A stretch of 64,000 nucleotides of DNA. It comes from Streptococcus sp. 121 (lineage in GTDB: Bacteria; Bacillota; Bacilli; Lactobacillales; Streptococcaceae). Position 1 is the first letter of the stretch, and every line of letters starts with the position of its first letter. This document shows positions 45,418-55,112 of this stretch, piece by piece. The stretch is from assembly GCF_016458205.1 (NCBI RefSeq), contig NZ_JAEMED010000006.1:1-64000 (forward strand), in the 5' to 3' direction. The notes below the pieces were generated by a model. That model did not search any database and had not been told where the DNA came from. It saw nothing but the letters and a program-made list of their open reading frames with translations. The position numbers and the translations under genes are program-made.

Positions 45418-48066
45418 ATGAGAGAAACGGTGCATATTGTTTCACATAGTCATTGGGATCGGGAATGGTATCTTCCTTGGGAAGCGCATCGCATGCGTTT
45501 GGTGGAATTGTTCGATGATTTGTTGGAGCTCTTTGAAAGTGACCCAGAATTTAAGAGTTTTCATTTAGATGGTCAAACCATTGTTTTAGATGATTATTTG
45601 GAAATTCGTCCCCAGAATCGGGAAAAACTTCAGCGATACATCGATGAAGGACGTTTGGTAGTTGGTCCTTTCTATATCTTACAAGACGATTTTTTAATCT
45701 CCAGTGAAAGCAATGTTCGTAATAGCTTAATCGGACATTTGGAAAGTAAGAAATGGGGTCGGGCTCCTAAAATCGGTTATTTTCCTGACACCTTTGGGAA
45801 CATGGGGCAAGCTCCTCAGCTCTTGCAGCAAGCTGGTATTGATGTGGCCTTTTTTGGTCGTGGTGTTAAGCCAGTTGGCTTTGCTAATGAAGTTCTTAGC
45901 GATGAAGCTTTCCAATCTCCTTATTCAGAGATGATTTGGGAAGGGGCAGATGGCACCTCTGTTTTGGGGATTCTTTTTGCCAATTGGTACAGCAACGGCA
46001 ACGAGATTCCTGCTGATTTAGAAGAGGCGCGTGTTTTTTGGGAGCAAAAATTAGAAGAAGTGAGAAAGTACGCTTCAACCTCACAGTATCTGTTGATGAA
46101 TGGCTGTGACCATCAACCGGTCCAGAAAAATCTGAGTCAAGCCTTGGCTGTGGCTCGGAAACTGTATCCTGAGATTAGCTTTGTTCATTCGACTTTAGAA
46201 GACTACGTAGAAGCTGTGCGAGCGGAACTACCCGACAATCTTTCGACTGTTAAGGGGGAATTAACCAGTCAGGAAACTGACGGTTGGTACACCCTAGCCA
46301 ATACAGCCTCCTCACGAGTGTATCTCAAGCAGGCTTTTGACCGAGCGAGTCATTTGTTGGAGCAGGTGGTCGAACCCTTGGTTGTGTTGACAGGAGATGA
46401 GGTTCCAAGGGACGAATTGCGGTATGCTTGGAAGTTGCTCTTACAAAATGCTCCCCATGACAGTATTTGTGGTTGTAGTGTTGATTCTGTTCATGCCGAA
46501 ATGGAGACTCGTCTTCAGAAAGTTCAGCAGGTTGGCCAATTTTTAGCGCAACGAAGTTTGGATCGTTGGGAGACAAAACTAGATAGTCAGAGTCTGCAAG
46601 GGTTGGCTTTTAGCGTTTTAAATCCAAGTGCTTACACCCAATCCCAGGTTCTGGATGTAGAACTGGTCGTAGATGCGGCAGACTTTCGGGATGGTCAATT
46701 AGAAGCCCATTTCCAAGACATGGCAGACATCAAGCTTCCTCCGTTGGGGCTTTATACGAGTCAGGGGCAGGAGCTAGAGGCCCAGGTTGAGGATTTGGGA
46801 GTAGCCTTCACCTATGACTTACCCAAAGATGCCTTTCGTTCAGCTAAGTTTGCTCGCAGGGTTCGGGTCCGTTTTGCCTTAGCCAATCAAGCTCCCTTCT
46901 CTTGGCAAACCTTTCAACTTTTGCCCAAAAAGGAAAAAACTTCCCAGAATAAGAATGAAAAAATTCTTGAAAACCGCTATTATCGATTTGAGTTGGCGGA
47001 TGGGGACTTGATCTTGGAGGATAAAAGGACTGGTGAGCAGTATCAACATTGGATGCATTTTGAGGATTCGGGGGATGTCGGAAATGAATATGTGTTTAAG
47101 GCACCGGAAGGAGAGGAGCCTCTGCTGGGAAACTTGGTGGATTTCCAAGTGATTTATCAAGACCAGACTTACGCTCAGGCGCGGATGGTTCATCGCTTGC
47201 TACTACCCCTTGGTATGGAAGAGAGCCTCTTGGAGGAGCAGCAGCGACTGGTAGAATTTAAAAATCGCAAGTCTCAAAGAAACCAGCAAGTTAAGGAGCT
47301 GTATCTTGAAACCAGGTTGACTTTATTCCAAGATAATCCGCAAATCCGTTTTCAAACCAATTTTAAAAATGAGATGAAGGATCACCGGCTTCGACTGGTA
47401 TTTGATTTAGGAATCCAAGCAGAAGAACACGAAGCGGATTCGATCTTTGAGGTGGTAAGACGGCCAAATCAACCTTCGGAAATGTGGGAAAATCCATCCA
47501 ATCCCCAACGCCATCGAACCTTTATTAGTATGGCAGACTCACAGACCTTCTATACCGTGTCCAGTAAGGGTCTTCATGAATATGAAGTGCTGGATTCGGG
47601 TAAGATTGCCTTAACCTTGTTAAGAGCAGTTGGAGAAATGGGAGACTGGGGTTATTTTCCAACCCCGGACGCTCAGTGTTTGCGCGATTGGCAGGTAGAG
47701 TATGCTTTAGAGCTTGGAAGAGTGGAGCAGCGCTATGATTCTTACCAAAGAGCTTTTGCATTTCAAGGTGCCTGCCTCACAAAACAGGTGGGCAAACATT
47801 CGGGTAGTCTGCCGCTTGTTTGGCAGAGTTTGCAACATCCAGCTTTAGACAATCCTCGGATAGCTGTAACTTCTTTAAAAGTTGCAGAATCCTCAGACCA
47901 GATTTTGCTTCGATATTTCAATTTAAGCCAAGAGTCAATTGATTTGAGGCAGGATGATGGGGAGTGGACAGATTTACTAGAGCAGCCCCTCTCAGAGGAA
48001 ATGGGGATCTTGAGGGCTCAAGAAATACGAACACAAGTGGTTGGAAAACAATTGAAAGGTGATTGA
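45418..48066 (+). CDS. GH38 alpha-mannosidase
   Basis: The 882-residue cytoplasmic enzyme shows the GH38 zinc site HSHWDREW (residues 10-17), the nucleophile Asp124 in YFPDTFGNMGQAPQLL, and NGCDHQP. The middle helical and C-terminal beta domains follow in the usual order. Streptococcal relatives prefer alpha-1,3-linked mannose, complementing GH125. There is no signal peptide. It ends 1 bp before the ROK start, so the genes are translationally linked. Confidence 0.94.
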   Translation: MRETVHIVSHSHWDREWYLPWEAHRMRLVELFDDLLELFESDPEFKSFHLDGQTIVLDDYLEIRPQNREKLQRYIDEGRLVVGPFYILQDDFLISSESNVRNSLIGHLESKKWGRAPKIGYFPDTFGNMGQAPQLLQQAGIDVAFFGRGVKPVGFANEVLSDEAFQSPYSEMIWEGADGTSVLGILFANWYSNGNEIPADLEEARVFWEQKLEEVRKYASTSQYLLMNGCDHQPVQKNLSQALAVARKLYPEISFVHSTLEDYVEAVRAELPDNLSTVKGELTSQETDGWYTLANTASSRVYLKQAFDRASHLLEQVVEPLVVLTGDEVPRDELRYAWKLLLQNAPHDSICGCSVDSVHAEMETRLQKVQQVGQFLAQRSLDRWETKLDSQSLQGLAFSVLNPSAYTQSQVLDVELVVDAADFRDGQLEAHFQDMADIKLPPLGLYTSQGQELEAQVEDLGVAFTYDLPKDAFRSAKFARRVRVRFALANQAPFSWQTFQLLPKKEKTSQNKNEKILENRYYRFELADGDLILEDKRTGEQYQHWMHFEDSGDVGNEYVFKAPEGEEPLLGNLVDFQVIYQDQTYAQARMVHRLLLPLGMEESLLEEQQRLVEFKNRKSQRNQQVKELYLETRLTLFQDNPQIRFQTNFKNEMKDHRLRLVFDLGIQAEEHEADSIFEVVRRPNQPSEMWENPSNPQRHRTFISMADSQTFYTVSSKGLHEYEVLDSGKIALTLLRAVGEMGDWGYFPTPDAQCLRDWQVEYALELGRVEQRYDSYQRAFAFQGACLTKQVGKHSGSLPLVWQSLQHPALDNPRIAVTSLKVAESSDQILLRYFNLSQESIDLRQDDGEWTDLLEQPLSEEMGILRAQEIRTQVVGKQLKGD

Positions 48067-48067
48067 T

Positions 48068-48934
48068 ATGGTAGTTGCATGTTTTGATATTGGTGGTACT
48101 GGCATTAAGGCAGCTCTCATAGATGGACATAAGCAGTTGCGTAATCGGCAGGAATGGGCTACTCCAGAAAATTTGCAAATTTTACTAGAGCAGATGAAGG
48201 ATTTTATGCATGCCACAGAGTCCTTAGAAGCGATTTCGCTTTCCATTCCAGGTGCCGTTGATTTGGAGACAGGTGTGATTCAGGGTCTCAGTGCCATTCC
48301 CTATATCCACGGAGTTTCCTGGTATGAATTATTGGCGGAATTTGCCTGTCCGGTTTATTTGGAAAATGATGCAAACTGCGTTGGCCTAAGTGAACTGGCC
48401 TTAGATGATTCCCCTTCAACTTTTGCCTGTGTTGTGGTGGGGACAGGAATTGGAGGTGCTCTCCTTGTGAACGGCCAACTGGTTCGGGGGTCTCGTGGTT
48501 TTGGCGGGGAATTTGGCTACATGTTAATCGATTCGGGTCAAGAACCCTTGAAAAACTGGTCACAATTAGCGTCGACTGGAAGTCTGGTTCGGTCTGTTGC
48601 CAAGCAATCTGGAGAAGCGGAAGAAAACTGGAACGGGAAGAAGATTTTTGATCAAGCGAATCAGGGAGATGTGATTTGTAAACAAGCGATTGAGACCATG
48701 GCTAAAAATATAGCAATTGGCTGCCTGAATCTCTTTTATTTCTTTGAGCCTCAAGTGATTGCTTTTGGTGGTTCGATTAGCCAGAACCCTCTATTTATAA
48801 AAGCGATTAGGGAACAGCTCCATCTGATTCAAGAAGCGTATCCAGAGGAATTTCCAGTTTTGCCTGAAATTCGAGCTTGTCATTACAAAGAAAATGCCAA
48901 TCTGGTCGGTGCCTATATGCGAACCCTGCAATAA
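48068..48934 (+). CDS. ROK-family sugar kinase-like protein lacking the zinc site
   Basis: The N-terminal ATP loop ACFDIGGTGIKAAL and LENDANCVGLSE, VGTGIGGALLVNG and GGSISQNPLF are ROK signatures. It has no N-terminal DNA-binding domain, so it should be a kinase for a released sugar such as mannose or GlcNAc. The canonical zinc-binding segment (His in GEIGH and CxCGxxGC) is absent: here the segment reads GGEFGYM, then a cysteine-free stretch. ATG 48068 is chosen, with AAAGG upstream. It lies between GH38 and GH20 as in the pneumococcal GH20C-ROK-GH38-GH125 cluster. Confidence 0.88.
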   Translation: MVVACFDIGGTGIKAALIDGHKQLRNRQEWATPENLQILLEQMKDFMHATESLEAISLSIPGAVDLETGVIQGLSAIPYIHGVSWYELLAEFACPVYLENDANCVGLSELALDDSPSTFACVVVGTGIGGALLVNGQLVRGSRGFGGEFGYMLIDSGQEPLKNWSQLASTGSLVRSVAKQSGEAEENWNGKKIFDQANQGDVICKQAIETMAKNIAIGCLNLFYFFEPQVIAFGGSISQNPLFIKAIREQLHLIQEAYPEEFPVLPEIRACHYKENANLVGAYMRTLQ

Positions 48935-48943
48935 GGAGAAAAG

Positions 48944-50827
48944 ATGAACCTAAACATTCCTGAAGGACTTGGGCAAAGTCCAGAGCAAATCCTTGAACTT
49001 TGTCAGCAACTACATCTAGATGCCGACCTCGAATTGGTGCTGTCTGGAAATGACTCCCTACGCATTTCTGGAAATCATGGGTGCTATCAGATAGAGGCAC
49101 CTAAAGAACACATGCTTTACCGTGGCCTCCTGTCTTTAGCAAGCCAGCTGCAGCAGGGTTCTAGCCAGGTAGAACTTGAGGAAACGCCTGTTTACCAGTA
49201 TTTAGGGGCCATGTTTGATTGTTCCCGAAATGCGGTTCTAACTGTGGCCTCCTGCAAAAAGATGATTCAATACTTGGCTTTGATGGGTTACAATCAGTTT
49301 CAACTGTATATGGAGGACACCTATCAACTTCCAGATCAACCTTATTTTGGTTATTTCCGTGGAGCCTACACGCCAGCGGAATTAAGGGAGATCGAAGCCG
49401 AATGCCACCGTTATGGAATGGAATTTGTCCCTTGTATCCAAACTCTGGCCCATCTACATGGTTATCTAAAGTGGAATCTTTCCTCCATCCAATCCATTCG
49501 TGACATTGACAATATTTTACTGGTAGGATCAGAGGAGACCTATAAGCTCATTGAGAAGATGTTTCAAGCCCTTAGTCCTCTTAAAACTCGAAAAATCAAT
49601 ATAGGTATGGATGAAGCCCACCTGCTTGGCTTGGGACGATATTTGATTGAGCATGGATTCCAGAATCGCAGTCTGCTCATGTGTCAGCACCTGGAACGGG
49701 TTTTGGATCTTGCGGATGCCTATGGTTTCGAATGCAGCATGTGGAGTGATATGTTCTTTCAACTTCTATCCACTCAAATGAATTATACGGGAAAATTAGA
49801 AATGGATGAGGCTGTCAAGAAGAAGATAGATGGCTTGAAAAAGCGCGTGAAACTCATCTACTGGGATTACTATCAAACCAACTCTGACAGTTACAGCGAA
49901 AAACTTCAAGCTCATCTGCCCCTGGGGACAGACCTTGCCTTCGCCAGTGGAGCTTGGAAGTGGACTGGTTTCACTCCCGATAATCGCTTCAGTCTTCTAA
50001 TCGCTGGACAGGCCCATAATGCTTGTCAAAAATTTGGAGTTCAAGAGGTCACCATTACTGCTTGGGGAGATAATGGGGGAGAAGCGGCTAGCTTTTCCAT
50101 CCTCCCCAGTCTTTTAGCCTGGGCAGAATGGAATTACCGAGGGAACACGGAGCAGCTCGCCAGTCATTTTGAACAACTGATTGGTCTGACTTTAGAGGAT
50201 TTTCTCCTCTTGGATACCCCTAATCAAACACCGAGTCACCCAGGACAGGAACACCATAGTTTCAACCCTAGTCGCTACCTGCTTTATCAGGATGTCTTAT
50301 GTCCTCTCCTACTAGTTCATACGGATGCAGTAGCAGATGCTCTGTACTTTGAATCTCTGGTTCCAAAGTTGGAACAGCTAGCTAAGAGTGCTCATGACCT
50401 GTCCTATCTATTTAATACCCAGGCTAAACTTTGCCGTTTGTTGGCTAGAAAAACGAGGGTTACTCACGTCTTGCGACAAGCTTATGCAAGCCAGAATCTC
50501 GAGTTATTGGAGCAACAGATTCCTGAACTAGAACAGTTGAAACAGGATTTAAAAGACTTCCATCAGGTACTTAGCCAACAGTGGCTGCGGGAAAACAAAA
50601 TCTTTGGCTTAGATACCCTAGACTTACGTTTGGGAGGGCTTGCAGCTCGGATTCAACGGGCACAGAACAGACTCCAAGATTATGTGGTAGGAAACCTGGA
50701 CAAACTAGAGGAGCTGGAAGAGAAAATCTTGCCATTTGACGACCTCTATATTAAAGAAGGCTTTAAGGCTACCTCAGCCAACCAGTGGCATACCCTGGTG
50801 ACGGCCTCAACCTTCTATACAACTTAA
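48944..50827 (+). CDS. GH20 beta-N-acetylhexosaminidase (GH20C-like)
   Basis: The 627-residue intracellular GH20 enzyme has the catalytic Asp-Glu pair at 223-224 in NIGMDEAHLLGLG. The barrel segments YNQFQLYMEDTYQLPDQP, FVPCIQTLAHLHGYLKW and ITAWGDNGGEAA match, and a helical C-terminal domain follows. Length and neighbours match pneumococcal GH20C, which removes terminal GlcNAc (and GalNAc) from glycans in the cytoplasm. There is no signal peptide. It is last in the enzyme operon; a hairpin-rich repeat that ends in a terminator follows. Confidence 0.92.
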   Translation: MNLNIPEGLGQSPEQILELCQQLHLDADLELVLSGNDSLRISGNHGCYQIEAPKEHMLYRGLLSLASQLQQGSSQVELEETPVYQYLGAMFDCSRNAVLTVASCKKMIQYLALMGYNQFQLYMEDTYQLPDQPYFGYFRGAYTPAELREIEAECHRYGMEFVPCIQTLAHLHGYLKWNLSSIQSIRDIDNILLVGSEETYKLIEKMFQALSPLKTRKINIGMDEAHLLGLGRYLIEHGFQNRSLLMCQHLERVLDLADAYGFECSMWSDMFFQLLSTQMNYTGKLEMDEAVKKKIDGLKKRVKLIYWDYYQTNSDSYSEKLQAHLPLGTDLAFASGAWKWTGFTPDNRFSLLIAGQAHNACQKFGVQEVTITAWGDNGGEAASFSILPSLLAWAEWNYRGNTEQLASHFEQLIGLTLEDFLLLDTPNQTPSHPGQEHHSFNPSRYLLYQDVLCPLLLVHTDAVADALYFESLVPKLEQLAKSAHDLSYLFNTQAKLCRLLARKTRVTHVLRQAYASQNLELLEQQIPELEQLKQDLKDFHQVLSQQWLRENKIFGLDTLDLRLGGLAARIQRAQNRLQDYVVGNLDKLEELEEKILPFDDLYIKEGFKATSANQWHTLVTASTFYTT

Positions 50828-50839
50828 GCAAGATAGAGA

Positions 50840-51349
50840 GTGAGACAGAACGATTTTATTTGTAAAAAACGTTCGTTACAAGTCTTTATTTCATGTTGTA
50901 ACCTGAAACGGTTTCTCCCCAAACCTACCTCGCTCTTTTATTGTTAGGCTCGGGTTCAAACAGTCTCTTCCCAGACTGTCTTCGCTTTCTTTATTTAAGG
51001 CTCAGGTACAAACAGTCTATTCCCAGACTGTTTGTACCCACCTCCGGTCTAAAGGCATGTTGAATGCCTTTAGAGCTTCTAGATGAAATGAACGAAGTTC
51101 ATGTCAATGTTGATTAGGTTGTTTTCGGAGGTAAAAGAGTTAGGAATTGACCCTTTTTCTTTTAGTTTCTCGATAAGAGAACATGAAATTTTCTTTCAAT
51201 AAAAGTGAACAATTGTTATTTGCTTCGCAAATTTTATCTCGTTCCTCAAACAGTCTTTTAGCTGTTTGAGCGAATCAAGCACTGCGTCAAAGTGATTTCA
51301 CCAAACAAAATAGGAGGGTTAAGACTTTTGTCTCAACCTCTATTTTTTT
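50840..51349 (-). repeat. Long intergenic repeat, copy 2
   Basis: This is the reverse-complement counterpart of 6771-7128, longer by internal additions. One addition is a duplicated hairpin block around CAGTCTCTTCCCAGACTG / CAGTCTATTCCCAGACTG. Its right end forms a terminator on the plus strand: GAGGGTTAAGAC with GTCTCAACCTC, then seven T near 51341-51349. It fills most of the 644-bp gap between the GH20 gene and the ABC genes, and no gene is seen in it. Confidence 0.85.
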
Positions 51350-51389
51350 CCCCAAAAATAGTAAGAACTATAATTTGTAGAATTTTCGC

Positions 51390-51395
51390 TATAAT
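51390..51395 (+). promoter_or_regulatory. -10 of the ABC importer operon
   Basis: TATAAT 77 bp upstream of the first permease start. The -35 is poor (ACTATA), which fits an activator-dependent promoter. TTTGTAG just upstream (51374-51380) resembles the TTTGTGTA repeats before GH125. Confidence 0.5.
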
Positions 51396-51471
51396 ATGGC
51401 AATTCACAGAGCTGGCCTAAGAGAGTAGACTAAAGAGGAAGGAAGAAGATGTTTGATAGAAAGGAGTTTTT

Positions 51472-52401
51472 ATGAAGGATTTGCTGAAAAATCTGAAGCA
51501 GAATGCCATATTTTTCCTGATGGTTTTGCCGGGTGTCCTCTGGTTGATACTTTTCTTCTATATTCCCGTTTTAGGGAATGTGATTGCCTTTAAGGATTAT
51601 CGGCATACTGGTGAAGGTTTTATTGACAGTGTCCTGAAAAGTGAATGGATCGGTTTGGACAACTTTAAATTTCTCTTCCAGTCCTCAGATGCCTACATCA
51701 TTACCCGAAATACCCTCTTGTATAATCTTGGTTTTATTCTTTTAGGTCTGATTTTTGCAGTGGGAATTGCCATTATCTTTTCAGAAATGCGGTCTAAGAG
51801 ATTGGTCAAGCTTTACCAGACCACGACCCTTTTTCCTTATTTTCTGTCTTGGGTCATTATTTCATTCTTTGTCTATGCTTTTTTGAGCCCTGACAAGGGT
51901 TTGTTTAATAACCTCTTAGTAGATATGGGAATGGAGCCAATCCAATGGTACAGCAGTCCAGGTTACTGGCCTTTTATCCTCTTGTTTTTAGGAATTTGGA
52001 AGGGATTGGGTTACAACAGTATTATTTACTATGCGACCATAATGGGGATTGATCCCAGTTATTATGAGGCTGCAATTGTGGATGGAGCCAGTAAGTGGCA
52101 ACGGATTCGGTACGTTACCATTCCGCAACTATTGCCTTTAGTTACTATTTTGACGATTTTAGCAGTCGGAAATATCTTTCGGGCGGATTTCGGCTTGTTC
52201 TACCAAATTCCTAAGAATTCAGGTCCCCTTTTTAATGTGACCCAAGTTTTGGATACCTATGTCTATCGTGGTATTGCCGGGACTGGAGATATTGGGATGG
52301 CGATTGCAGCAGGACTTTATCAATCCATTGTGGGATGCTTCTTGGTGGTTTCCACCAATTTGATTGTTCGGCGTTTTGATAAAGAATCGGCCTTATTCTA
52401 G
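51472..52401 (+). CDS. ABC glycan importer permease 1 (LplB/NgtP1-like)
   Basis: Six membrane helices and the EAA loop EAAIVDGASKWQRIRYVTIP (about 201-220) define a carbohydrate uptake type-1 permease. It resembles the LplB-type permeases paired with large lipoproteins; the pneumococcal N-glycan importer NgtP1 is of this type. Length is 309 residues. AAAGGAG precedes ATG 51472. It is followed 9 bp later by the second permease. Confidence 0.9.
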   Translation: MKDLLKNLKQNAIFFLMVLPGVLWLILFFYIPVLGNVIAFKDYRHTGEGFIDSVLKSEWIGLDNFKFLFQSSDAYIITRNTLLYNLGFILLGLIFAVGIAIIFSEMRSKRLVKLYQTTTLFPYFLSWVIISFFVYAFLSPDKGLFNNLLVDMGMEPIQWYSSPGYWPFILLFLGIWKGLGYNSIIYYATIMGIDPSYYEAAIVDGASKWQRIRYVTIPQLLPLVTILTILAVGNIFRADFGLFYQIPKNSGPLFNVTQVLDTYVYRGIAGTGDIGMAIAAGLYQSIVGCFLVVSTNLIVRRFDKESALF

Positions 52402-52410
52402 GAGGAAACT

Positions 52411-53334
52411 ATGAAAGAAAAAAGAGAAATTACATCTGTTTCCATCCACTCCTTTAGTAAAAAGACGGATTTGTTCTTTTCGACTTTGTTGGGGATTTTT
52501 GCTCTGTCATGCATGCTGCCCTTTCTTTTTGTGATCATCATTTCCTTAACTGATGAAACAAGTTTGGCCATTAATGGATATTCTTTTTGGCCAGAGCAGT
52601 GGAGTTTAGCAGGGTATCAATACCTCTTCCAATTAAAGGATCAGATTTTTCAGGCCCTCTTTATTACTTTTTTTGTAACCATTGTAGGAACAAGTCTAAA
52701 TGTCTTTTTCACAGTACTCTATGCTTATGCTATTTCTAGAAATAGCTTTAAGTACAGACGATTTTTTACCCTGATGGCCCTTTTCACCATGTTGTTTAGT
52801 GCGGGGACCATCCCGACTTATATTGTCATGACTTCGCTGTTAAATTTAAAGGATAGTGTGGTAGCTTTAATCTTCCCGATGCTTCTATCTCCCTTTAATA
52901 TCATGGTCATGCGTTCCTTTTTCCGAAAAACGATTTCGGAATCTATTATTGAATCGGCACGGATTGATGGTGCCAGTGAATTTCGGATTTTTTTCCAGAT
53001 CTGTTTGCCTTTAACACTACCAGGAATTGCGACCATTGCCCTATTTACGGCTTTGGCTTTCTGGAATGATTGGTACAATGCACTCCTGTATATTCAGAGT
53101 GACAATCTCTATCCCTTGCAATACCTATTGATGAAAATCCAAGCCAATATTCAGTATCTATCCGAAAATGCAGCAGCAGCGGCCACAGTCTCTTCCGCAG
53201 TATCAGGGACTCTACCTAAGGAAGCAACACGGATGGCCATTGTGGTTGTATCGACCCTCCCTATTGCCTGCCTCTACCCATTTTTCCAACGGTATTTTGT
53301 AAAAGGATTAACCATTGGTGGAGTAAAGGAGTAA
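52411..53334 (+). CDS. ABC glycan importer permease 2 (LplC/NgtP2-like)
   Basis: The partner permease has 307 residues, with the EAA loop ESARIDGASEFRIFFQICLP (about 180-199) and six helices. The C-terminus ends VKGLTIGGVKE, the usual ending of YtcP/LplC permeases. The next gene begins immediately after its stop codon, so the three importer genes form one unit. Confidence 0.9.
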   Translation: MKEKREITSVSIHSFSKKTDLFFSTLLGIFALSCMLPFLFVIIISLTDETSLAINGYSFWPEQWSLAGYQYLFQLKDQIFQALFITFFVTIVGTSLNVFFTVLYAYAISRNSFKYRRFFTLMALFTMLFSAGTIPTYIVMTSLLNLKDSVVALIFPMLLSPFNIMVMRSFFRKTISESIIESARIDGASEFRIFFQICLPLTLPGIATIALFTALAFWNDWYNALLYIQSDNLYPLQYLLMKIQANIQYLSENAAAAATVSSAVSGTLPKEATRMAIVVVSTLPIACLYPFFQRYFVKGLTIGGVKE

Positions 53335-53358
53335 ATGAAAAAAGAAAGGATTATTTCA

Positions 53359-54846
53359 ATGAAAACGTGGAAGAAAATGGCTTTATCTTGTCTAGCATTA
53401 GCCTCGGTCGCTGGTTTGGCAGCTTGTGGCTCCTTGACAGGAAATCAGTCTAGTGAAAAAAGTGCCAGTGGCAAAGATGGAGTAACCGATATCCTCATGT
53501 ATCAAATAGGTGATGCACCAAAGAACTTGGATGTGCTTCTTGAAAACGCTAATAAAATTCTTGAAAAGGAAGCTGGAGCCCACTTGGATATCAAATACAT
53601 TTCTTGGGGTGACTACAAGGATAAAATGGCCATTATTACCTCATCAGGAGAAGAATTTGATATTGCCTTCGCGGACAGCCCAACCTATTTGACCAACGCT
53701 CAAAAAGGTGCTTACGTGGACCTCACTGACCTCTATAAGAAAGAAGGAAAGGCCCTCTATGACGCACTCGATCCGGCTTATATCAAGGGGACAACCATTG
53801 ATGGAAAAATTTACTCCGTACCAGTTTTTGGAAATGTAGCTAGTCAACAAATGCTATCCTTTAACCAAGACCTGGTTGACAAGTATGGTTTTGATATTTC
53901 CAAGGTTGATAGCTACGATGATTTGGAACCCATGTTGGCTACAATCAAGGAAAAAGAAAAAGATGTGACACCGTTAGCTTGGATTAAGTCCAGCAAGCCC
54001 TCAACCGATGGTCTAGAGTTCCCAGCAGGAAATGAACTTCCTTTTGCGGTTGACTTGCAAGGGGATACCAAAAAAATTGTGAATCCTTTCCAAGTAGAAC
54101 GTCGAATGGAAGATCTTCGGACAATTCATAAATATTACAAGGAAGGATATATTCTTTCCGATGCAGCGACAACTGATGCGACCTTTAACTTGGATGTAGC
54201 TAACTGGTTTGTGCGCGAAGAAACCCAAGGTCCTGCAGATTATGGTGATAGCCTTCTTTCAACTGTGGCTGGGTATCCAATTACATCTCAAGCCATTACA
54301 ACTGCCTACAAGACCAATGGTTCCACACAAGTAGCCAATTTTGTTATTTCCAAAACTTCAAAAAATAAAGAAAAGGCTATGGAAGTCTTAACCTTGATGA
54401 ACACCAATCCAGAGCTCCTCAATGGTTTAGTCTTTGGTCCAGAAGGAGTTAACTGGGAAAAGGATCCAAGTGCAGAAAATCGTATTAAACTCTTGGATGG
54501 TTACATGAATGATACTCGGATGTCAGCATGGAACACTGGTAATAGCCAAATTCTCTATATCACTGATAAGGTAACCGATAAGGATATTGAGAAATCTAAG
54601 CAATTGCTTGCTAGTGCGCAAGAATCTCCACTTCTAGGTTTCAACTTTAATGCTGATGCAGTTAAAACTGAAATTACCAGCATTCAAAATATTATGAGTC
54701 AATATGCAGCCAGCATCAATACTGGTACTGTCGACCCAGATCAGGCAGTTCCAGAAATGATCAAGAAGTTAGAGTCTGAACCATCCTACCAAAAAGTTAT
54801 GGATGAGATGCAAAAACAATATGACGCCTTCCTAGCTGAGAAATAG
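53359..54846 (+). CDS. Substrate-binding lipoprotein of the glycan importer (NgtS/LplA-like)
   Basis: The signal MKTWKKMALSCLALASVAGL ends in a lipobox LAAC, so the protein is a membrane-tethered receptor. The extracellular-binding-protein fold of about 470 residues (large type, DUF3502-like C-terminus) suits long oligosaccharides. ATG 53359 with AAAGGA upstream gives the cleaner signal; ATG 53335, directly after the permease stop, would add eight residues. N-glycan binding is inferred from the neighbouring glycosidases and the pneumococcal NgtS precedent. A terminator follows. Confidence 0.88.
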   Translation: MKTWKKMALSCLALASVAGLAACGSLTGNQSSEKSASGKDGVTDILMYQIGDAPKNLDVLLENANKILEKEAGAHLDIKYISWGDYKDKMAIITSSGEEFDIAFADSPTYLTNAQKGAYVDLTDLYKKEGKALYDALDPAYIKGTTIDGKIYSVPVFGNVASQQMLSFNQDLVDKYGFDISKVDSYDDLEPMLATIKEKEKDVTPLAWIKSSKPSTDGLEFPAGNELPFAVDLQGDTKKIVNPFQVERRMEDLRTIHKYYKEGYILSDAATTDATFNLDVANWFVREETQGPADYGDSLLSTVAGYPITSQAITTAYKTNGSTQVANFVISKTSKNKEKAMEVLTLMNTNPELLNGLVFGPEGVNWEKDPSAENRIKLLDGYMNDTRMSAWNTGNSQILYITDKVTDKDIEKSKQLLASAQESPLLGFNFNADAVKTEITSIQNIMSQYAASINTGTVDPDQAVPEMIKKLESEPSYQKVMDEMQKQYDAFLAEK

Positions 54847-54940
54847 GGGTTAAAGTCCCAGACAGCAAGTAACAGCAGATTGGTCTTGTAATAGACTAGC
54901 CGTTGTGTGGGCAATAAGTCGCTATTGTTTTTAATGGGTT

Positions 54941-54982
54941 AGAGGAGGAGGTTGGATTTTTGCCTGCCTCCTCTTTCTATTT
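54941..54982 (+). terminator. Terminator after importer operon
   Basis: AGAGGAGG (54941-54948) pairs with CCTCCTCT (54967-54974), with T-rich tail and loop. Confidence 0.8.
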
Positions 54983-55063
54983 GTTGTCGAGACGCTTCTG
55001 ATCTTTTGGAAAATAGCCAGATTCCTTGAAAGTGAAGGAGGAGTCAGAAGATTGGTTAATCGC

Positions 55064-55092
55064 TTACAAAAACAGCGGTATTTTGGTAAAAT
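55064..55092 (+). promoter_or_regulatory. Promoter of the yesL-yesM-yesN unit
   Basis: TTACAA (55064-55069) and TAAAAT (55087-55092) are 17 bp apart, 20 bp before the ATG. Confidence 0.65.
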
Positions 55093-55112
55093 AGAGATAA
55101 GGAGAGGTTATT

